From NCBI GenBank assembly GCA_934718275.1, contig CAKUZD010000007.1, forward strand, positions 57,973 to 121,972: a DNA stretch of 64,000 nt, written 5' to 3'. Numbering within the stretch: position 1 is the stretch's first letter; every line of letters begins with the position of its first letter. The notes beneath the pieces were generated by a model that saw only the letters and a program-made list of their open reading frames with translations, was not told where the DNA came from and did no database searches. Made by a program: the position numbers and the translations under genes. Below, one piece after another: positions 60,348 through 64,000 of the stretch. This stretch comes from an uncultured Candidatus Melainabacteria bacterium (GTDB taxonomy: Bacteria > Cyanobacteriota > Vampirovibrionia > Gastranaerophilales > Gastranaerophilaceae).

Positions 60348-60795
60348 TTTATAATGAGATTGCCACGCTTCGCTCGCAATGACGTAAAAATATAAAAAAA
60401 TATTTAATGATATTGCAATCTTATTAAATTATTTTAGGATACAAATCTTCTTTATTTGGGTTAAAGTTATAAATAAGTTTTTCTTTTTTAGCCCTTGAAT
60501 AATCTTTAATTTGTTTTTCTCTTGCAATTGCAACTTCTATATCATTTGTTTGTTCATAATAAATTAATTTATTCAAATTATATTTCTTGGAAAATCCGTC
60601 AACAAGTTTCATTTTATGCTCATATATTCTACGAACAAGATTATTAGTAACTCCAACATATACTGTAGTGTTATACTTATTCGTAATTATATAAACAAAA
60701 TAACTATTCATATAAATAATATTATAAAAATAATGAGCTTATTACAACTTTTTGATTATGTCATTGCGAGCGAAGCGTGGCAATCTCATTATAAA
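60348..60795. mobile_element. 448-bp element: GIY-YIG gene between 36-bp perfect inverted REP ends
   Basis: Both ends are the same 36-bp sequence in opposite orientation (60348-60383 and 60760-60795), without mismatch. Each contains GCCACGCTTCGCTCGCAATG or its complement, a REP-like repeat type widespread in bacteria. The single gene inside encodes a GIY-YIG nuclease. No target-site duplication is obvious. Confidence 0.6.
60424..60711 (-). CDS. GIY-YIG domain nuclease-like protein
   Basis: 95 residues, a complete stand-alone GIY-YIG domain. YFVYIITN and TTVYVGVTNNLVRRIYEHK carry the Tyr-Tyr and Arg signature. KYNLNKLIYYEQTNDIEVAI then supplies the Glu of the AxxREKQIK block (AIAREKQIKDYSRAKKEKLI). 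Members of this small class are poorly characterised, and some may cut or nick DNA. It lies between perfect inverted REP-like ends, which suggests a role in moving or maintaining the element. Confidence 0.85.
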   Translation of the reverse strand: MNSYFVYIITNKYNTTVYVGVTNNLVRRIYEHKMKLVDGFSKKYNLNKLIYYEQTNDIEVAIAREKQIKDYSRAKKEKLIYNFNPNKEDLYPKII

Positions 60796-60850
60796 AAGTA
60801 TTATTATTAAAATAATTGTAAATATTTCTTAACAAAATATGCTTTTTCTC

Positions 60851-60878
60851 TAAAGTTTATTAAACAATATGCCGTCAT
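60851..60878 (+). promoter_or_regulatory. Sigma-28-like promoter
   Basis: TAAAGTTT (60851-60858), 12-base spacer, GCCGTCAT (60871-60878); TAAA-N16-GCCG spacing as at 61495. Upstream of the gene at 60916. Confidence 0.5.
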
Positions 60879-60915
60879 GTATTTTGTGAGTAATTAAAAA
60901 TGTGGAGAAACGGAA

Positions 60916-61353
60916 ATGACTAAAGTAAACGGAAATGGTGGCGACAAACAAAACATAGATGCTTTAAAAGCATATTATGAAGCACTTAATACAAAACGTG
61001 CTAAAAAAGAAGAAAAAACAGAAGAAGTTAAATCAAACTTAAATTTTAAGTCTGAAAATGTTGAAGCTAGTGCATTGGATGCTACAGCTGCTCAAATTTG
61101 GGGTGTTCAACTTTCTAAAGGAGTCGACAAGTCAGATGTAGCAACGACAAAAAGATTAGAACAAGCATTTGCAGGTTCAGCTTTTATGGCAGCATTAGAT
61201 GATTTGCAAGGAATTGATGATGATTTTGCATCATTTGCCTATGCAAATGTAAAAGGATGTGACAAAGAAAAATTAGCAAAATATTTAAATAAATCTCTTA
61301 GTGAAGAAACTGTTGCCGGTTTTTCTCAACTTACAGAAACATTAATTGCATAA
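60916..61353 (+). CDS. Small unknown protein, group near ffh
   Basis: 145 residues, acidic, no signal peptide. N-terminus Gly/Asn/Lys-rich (TKVNGNGGDKQNIDALKAYY), then a Lys/Glu linker, and a folded C-terminal half (LDATAAQIWGVQLSKGVDKS, FAGSAFMAALDDLQGIDDDF). No known domain. Layout resembles the genes at 59469 and 61564: a low-complexity start and an Ala-rich helical end. Preceded by a sigma-28-like element. Confidence 0.6.
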   Translation: MTKVNGNGGDKQNIDALKAYYEALNTKRAKKEEKTEEVKSNLNFKSENVEASALDATAAQIWGVQLSKGVDKSDVATTKRLEQAFAGSAFMAALDDLQGIDDDFASFAYANVKGCDKEKLAKYLNKSLSEETVAGFSQLTETLIA

Positions 61354-61410
61354 TAAAAAAAGACGTTTACTTACTTATAAATATACTACACACATTTACT
61401 CACACATTAT

Positions 61411-61435
61411 AAAGACCGAATTCTATTTGGTCTTT
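61411..61435 (+). terminator. Terminator
   Basis: AAAGACC-G-AAT/ATT-T-GGTCTTT stem with T-run; the upstream TTTACTCACA context is shared with the terminators at 59963 and 60308. Confidence 0.75.
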
Positions 61436-61494
61436 TTATTTTATGTAATGTTTTGAGCAGATTTTATTATAACTTAATATTTTTTATAAAAAAC

Positions 61495-61522
61495 TAAAGT
61501 TTTTCTATAAAGTGTCCGATAT
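61495..61522 (+). promoter_or_regulatory. Sigma-28-like promoter
   Basis: TAAAGTTT (61495-61502), 12-base spacer, TCCGATAT (61515-61522), close to the sigma-D/FliA consensus TAAA-N14-16-GCCGATAT. It lies 42 bases before the gene at 61564. Confidence 0.55.
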
Positions 61523-61563
61523 ACGATTATGTAAAAAAGTAGTTTTGCAGAAAGGATAGGTAT

Positions 61564-61962
61564 ATGGAAATTGCAGGAGTATCATCAAAGGCTTACACAT
61601 CAGCAGCTCAAGGAGTTGAGGAAGAAGATGAATTAAAAGAAACACAAGAAGAACAAAGTTCTGAAAAAGCAAAAGAATACGGTGTTTCTTCAAAAGAAAA
61701 AGAAGATAAAGATGTTGCACAATTTTCTTTTTCTGATTATGGAGAATCCGATGTTGAAGAAAAAGCTCAAAATTATTTGAAAAATATTTTGTTTATTGGA
61801 AATTTAACAGAGGAGTCTCAAACTGCTGTTGCAAGGTACATGAATACATTTGATGTTTCAAAATTTATAAAATCTTATGGGCCGTTTTCATCAACTGCAG
61901 AAATTTCAGCTGCTATGTATGCTGCTACTGCAGGATTGATTAAACACCCACAGGATGAATAA
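61564..61962 (+). CDS. Small unknown acidic protein, group near ffh
   Basis: 132 residues, strongly acidic (Glu/Asp-rich 20-65). A helical C-terminal domain follows (VEEKAQNYLKNILFIGNLTE, then AVARYMNTFDVSKFIKSYGP, SAAMYAATAGLIK). No signal peptide. RBS AAAGGA precedes ATG. A sigma-28-like promoter and a terminator delimit it as a single transcription unit. Function unknown. Confidence 0.6.
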   Translation: MEIAGVSSKAYTSAAQGVEEEDELKETQEEQSSEKAKEYGVSSKEKEDKDVAQFSFSDYGESDVEEKAQNYLKNILFIGNLTEESQTAVARYMNTFDVSKFIKSYGPFSSTAEISAAMYAATAGLIKHPQDE

Positions 61963-61984
61963 TGTATTATAAAAACTATAAACT

Positions 61985-62019
61985 AAAAAGGTGTTAGAAA
62001 AATTTCTGACATCTTTTTT
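61985..62019 (+). terminator. Terminator
   Basis: AAAAAG-GTGTTAGAAA pairs with TTTCTGACATCTTTTT with few mismatches, followed by Ts. Confidence 0.75.
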
Positions 62020-62203
62020 TTATCAAAAATTTTCATAAAAAAAAGCTATGTACATAAGAAGTGCATAGCTGTTGATTAGGGATATGTGTATCTTAGTTCT
62101 CTAAGGAGTATGGTTATATACTATCAAATGTAATTATAAATTAAATCGTAAAAACGTATGATGTTTTTATTTTTATTAAAAAATTTTGTGATATAATCAA
62201 ACT

Positions 62204-63628
62204 ATGTTTGATAGTTTGAGTGACAAGTTACGGGAAATAATAAATAAAACCGGCGGTAAAGAACTTACGCAAGAAAATATGCAAGATGCATTCAGAGAGA
62301 TAAGACGGGCTCTTTTGGATGCTGACGTAAATTTGCGTGTTGTTAAAGCTTTTATTTCTAGTATTAAGGATAAAGCAGAAGGAGAAAAGGTTCTTGAAGG
62401 AGTTAATCCGTCTCAACAACTTATAAAAATTGTTCATGATGAATTGATTGAACTTTTGGGTAAAGAAAACAAACCGCTTGATTTTTCGGGTAATCCTAAT
62501 TTGATTATGATGCTTGGTTTACAAGGTTCCGGTAAAACTACATCTTCTGCAAAACTTGCAGTCAAATTAAAAAATGAAGGTCGCAAACCTCTTTTAGTAG
62601 CTTGTGACGTTTATAGGCCTGCAGCTATTTCTCAACTACAAACCTTGGGTAAAGAAATTGATAATGATGTTTTTACAATTTCTGATTGTAAGGATGTTCA
62701 ACAAATTGTTAGAGAAGCTATTGATTATGCAAATCAAAATGGATTTAATACACTAATTTTAGATACAGCAGGGCGTTTGCAAATTGATACAGACATGATG
62801 GCAGAATTATTATTGATTGATAGAATTTTTCATCCTACGGAAAAATTGCTTGTAATTGATTCTATGACAGGTCAGGAAGCTGTTAATGTTGCTGAAAACT
62901 TTGATGCTCAGCTTGGATTAACCGGTTTAGTTTTAACAAAATTGGATGGTGATAGTCGTGGTGGTGCTGCATTAAGTGTTGTATATTGTACGGGGAAACC
63001 TATTAAATTAACCGGTACCGGAGAAAAATTAAATGCTTTAGAAAATTTTTATCCTGAACGCATGGCAACTAGAATTTTAGGTATGGGAGATATAGTTTCT
63101 CTTGTAGAACGTGCTCAAGAAGTTTTTGACGAAAAACAGGCTCTTGAACTTGAAGAAAAAATGAGTAAAAACAATTTTTCTTATAATGATTTTTTAAAAA
63201 TGCAAAAACAAATGCAAGCTTTTGGCTCAATGGGAAATATGCTCGGTATGTTAGGAATTAATATAGGAAAAGACGACAGAGACAAAATTTCTCACGAAGG
63301 CGAAAAACAGTTTAAGAAAATGGAAGTTTTTATTTCAAGCATGACTCCGCAAGAGCGTTCAAATCCTGACTTAATAAATACAAGTCGTAAAAAACGTATT
63401 GCAAAAGGTTGTGGAATGGATTTGGCTGAAATTAATTCATACATAAAACAGTTTGAACAAATGCGTACAATGATGAAGGGCATGTCTGATATGAAGAATA
63501 TGTTTGGCAAAATGAACATGCCTGATATGAGCAAAATGGGAAATTTAGGCGGACTTGGTGGTTTTAATGGTAAACTTGGCAAACACGCTATGAATAAAGC
63601 TTTGAAAATGATGAGAAAATTTAAATAA
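62204..63628 (+). CDS. ffh: Signal recognition particle protein Ffh
   Basis: 474 residues. NG domain: FDSLSDKLREIINKTGGKEL, G1 GLQGSGKTTSSAKL, DTAGRLQIDTDMM, TKLDGDSRGGAAL. Met-rich M domain from ~325 (FLKMQKQMQAFGSMGNMLGM, ending KHAMNKALKMMRKFK) binds SRP RNA and signal peptides. ATG lies six bases after TATAAT (leaderless type). The gap before it contains hairpins (e.g. GCTATG/CATAGC near 62045) but no SRP RNA is recognisable there. Confidence 0.97.
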   Translation: MFDSLSDKLREIINKTGGKELTQENMQDAFREIRRALLDADVNLRVVKAFISSIKDKAEGEKVLEGVNPSQQLIKIVHDELIELLGKENKPLDFSGNPNLIMMLGLQGSGKTTSSAKLAVKLKNEGRKPLLVACDVYRPAAISQLQTLGKEIDNDVFTISDCKDVQQIVREAIDYANQNGFNTLILDTAGRLQIDTDMMAELLLIDRIFHPTEKLLVIDSMTGQEAVNVAENFDAQLGLTGLVLTKLDGDSRGGAALSVVYCTGKPIKLTGTGEKLNALENFYPERMATRILGMGDIVSLVERAQEVFDEKQALELEEKMSKNNFSYNDFLKMQKQMQAFGSMGNMLGMLGINIGKDDRDKISHEGEKQFKKMEVFISSMTPQERSNPDLINTSRKKRIAKGCGMDLAEINSYIKQFEQMRTMMKGMSDMKNMFGKMNMPDMSKMGNLGGLGGFNGKLGKHAMNKALKMMRKFK

Positions 63629-63682
63629 ATTTTTTGTCATGTTGATGTGAAGTCGAAACTCTTATTGATTAGTAAGATGTTC

Positions 63683-63712
63683 TAAGAGATTCTTCGCTCT
63701 GCTTAGAGTGAC
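63683..63712. repeat. REP-like sequence
   Basis: TAAGAGATTCTTCGCTCTGC followed by TTAGAGTGAC. This is a known style of dispersed REP-like sequence, related in layout (GTCATT..GAGCG..) to the other repeats near the origin. Confidence 0.5.
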
Positions 63713-63734
63713 GTAATTAATTTTTTATCTCAAA

Positions 63735-64000
63735 ATATAAGGCGGGATAACCCATCCCGCCAATATTGAAACCAATCAGCTGGATTGTTTCGCGTTCGCT
63801 CACAATGACTATTAATCTTATTGCCCTATTGCCTTAAAGTCTTATTAACATTTTTATTATCTATGCATATAAGGCGGGATAACTCATCCCGCCAATATTG
63901 AAACCAATCAGCTGGATTGTTTCGCGTTCGCTCACAATGACTATTAATCTTATTGCCCTATTGCCTTAAAGTCTTATTAACTTTTTTATAATCTATGCAT
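63735..64000 (+). repeat. 132-bp tandem repeat running off the right edge
   Basis: Copy 1 is 63735-63866 and copy 2 is 63867-63998, with a third copy starting at 63999. Each has the hairpin GGCGGGAT/ATCCCGCC, AATCAGCTGGATTGTTTCGC, CTCACAATGAC and a T-rich tail. Copies differ at only a few positions. A diverged inverted copy is at 56924. Confidence 0.85.

Noticed and set aside
62020..62203. SRP RNA gene upstream of ffh
   Set aside because: Hairpins are present, but the conserved SRP loop and GGAAG..AGCA motifs are absent.

Overview
The window is AT-rich, densely coded bacterial chromosome. Gene content points to a gut-type non-photosynthetic cyanobacterial relative (Candidatus Gastranaerophilales / Melainabacteria). 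The evidence is a plant/cyanobacterial-type glutamate-cysteine ligase, a putative replication origin beside dnaN as in some cyanobacteria, FHA-type and Pmp-like surface proteins, and several lineage-restricted proteins. This placement is an inference from content, not from a marker phylogeny. No rRNA operon, CRISPR array or cas gene is visible.

Layout. 1-6116: an accessory island ending at the 3' end of tRNA-Ser(UGA). It holds a truncated primase, an excisionase-like HTH protein, two XRE regulators, a family-4 uracil-DNA glycosylase and several secreted or unknown proteins. 6.3-15.3 kb: mixed housekeeping genes (PAP2 phosphatase, zeta-toxin-like kinase, NUDIX, ispF, AlkD-like, cation efflux, prs, HAD, Hsp20). 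15.4-19.4 kb: tRNA-Ile with a partial 3' duplicate, then a gene-poor stretch. That stretch has two cassettes with the same inverted ends; one encodes a small hairpin RNA and the other what looks like a type I toxin-antitoxin pair. 19.4-26.4 kb: ispE-rsmA, gshA, nudF, a Cof phosphatase and small secreted proteins. 26.4-42 kb: surface proteins, namely a Pmp-like autotransporter, an FHA-type adhesin with an Asp-Thr stalk and a C-terminal PilZ domain, a large unknown protein and a TPR protein, with adenine deaminase between them. 42-55.4 kb: xerC/D, tdk, a TrmB-like regulator, a TolC-like protein, engB, TPR, mnmE, recJ, crcB and an endonuclease IV-like protein. 55.4-55.7 kb: putative oriC, followed by dnaN, lepA, three small unknown acidic proteins and ffh, all transcribed away from the origin. 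The right edge runs into a 132-bp tandem repeat.

Cross-cutting signals. At least fourteen genes have a -10-like hexamer exactly 6-7 nt before the start codon, as expected for leaderless mRNAs. Three genes, including the PilZ adhesin, have sigma-28-like upstream elements. REP-like repeats are common near the origin, and one pair forms perfect 36-bp inverted ends around a GIY-YIG nuclease gene. Several short, well-structured RNA genes are predicted from promoter, fold and terminator.
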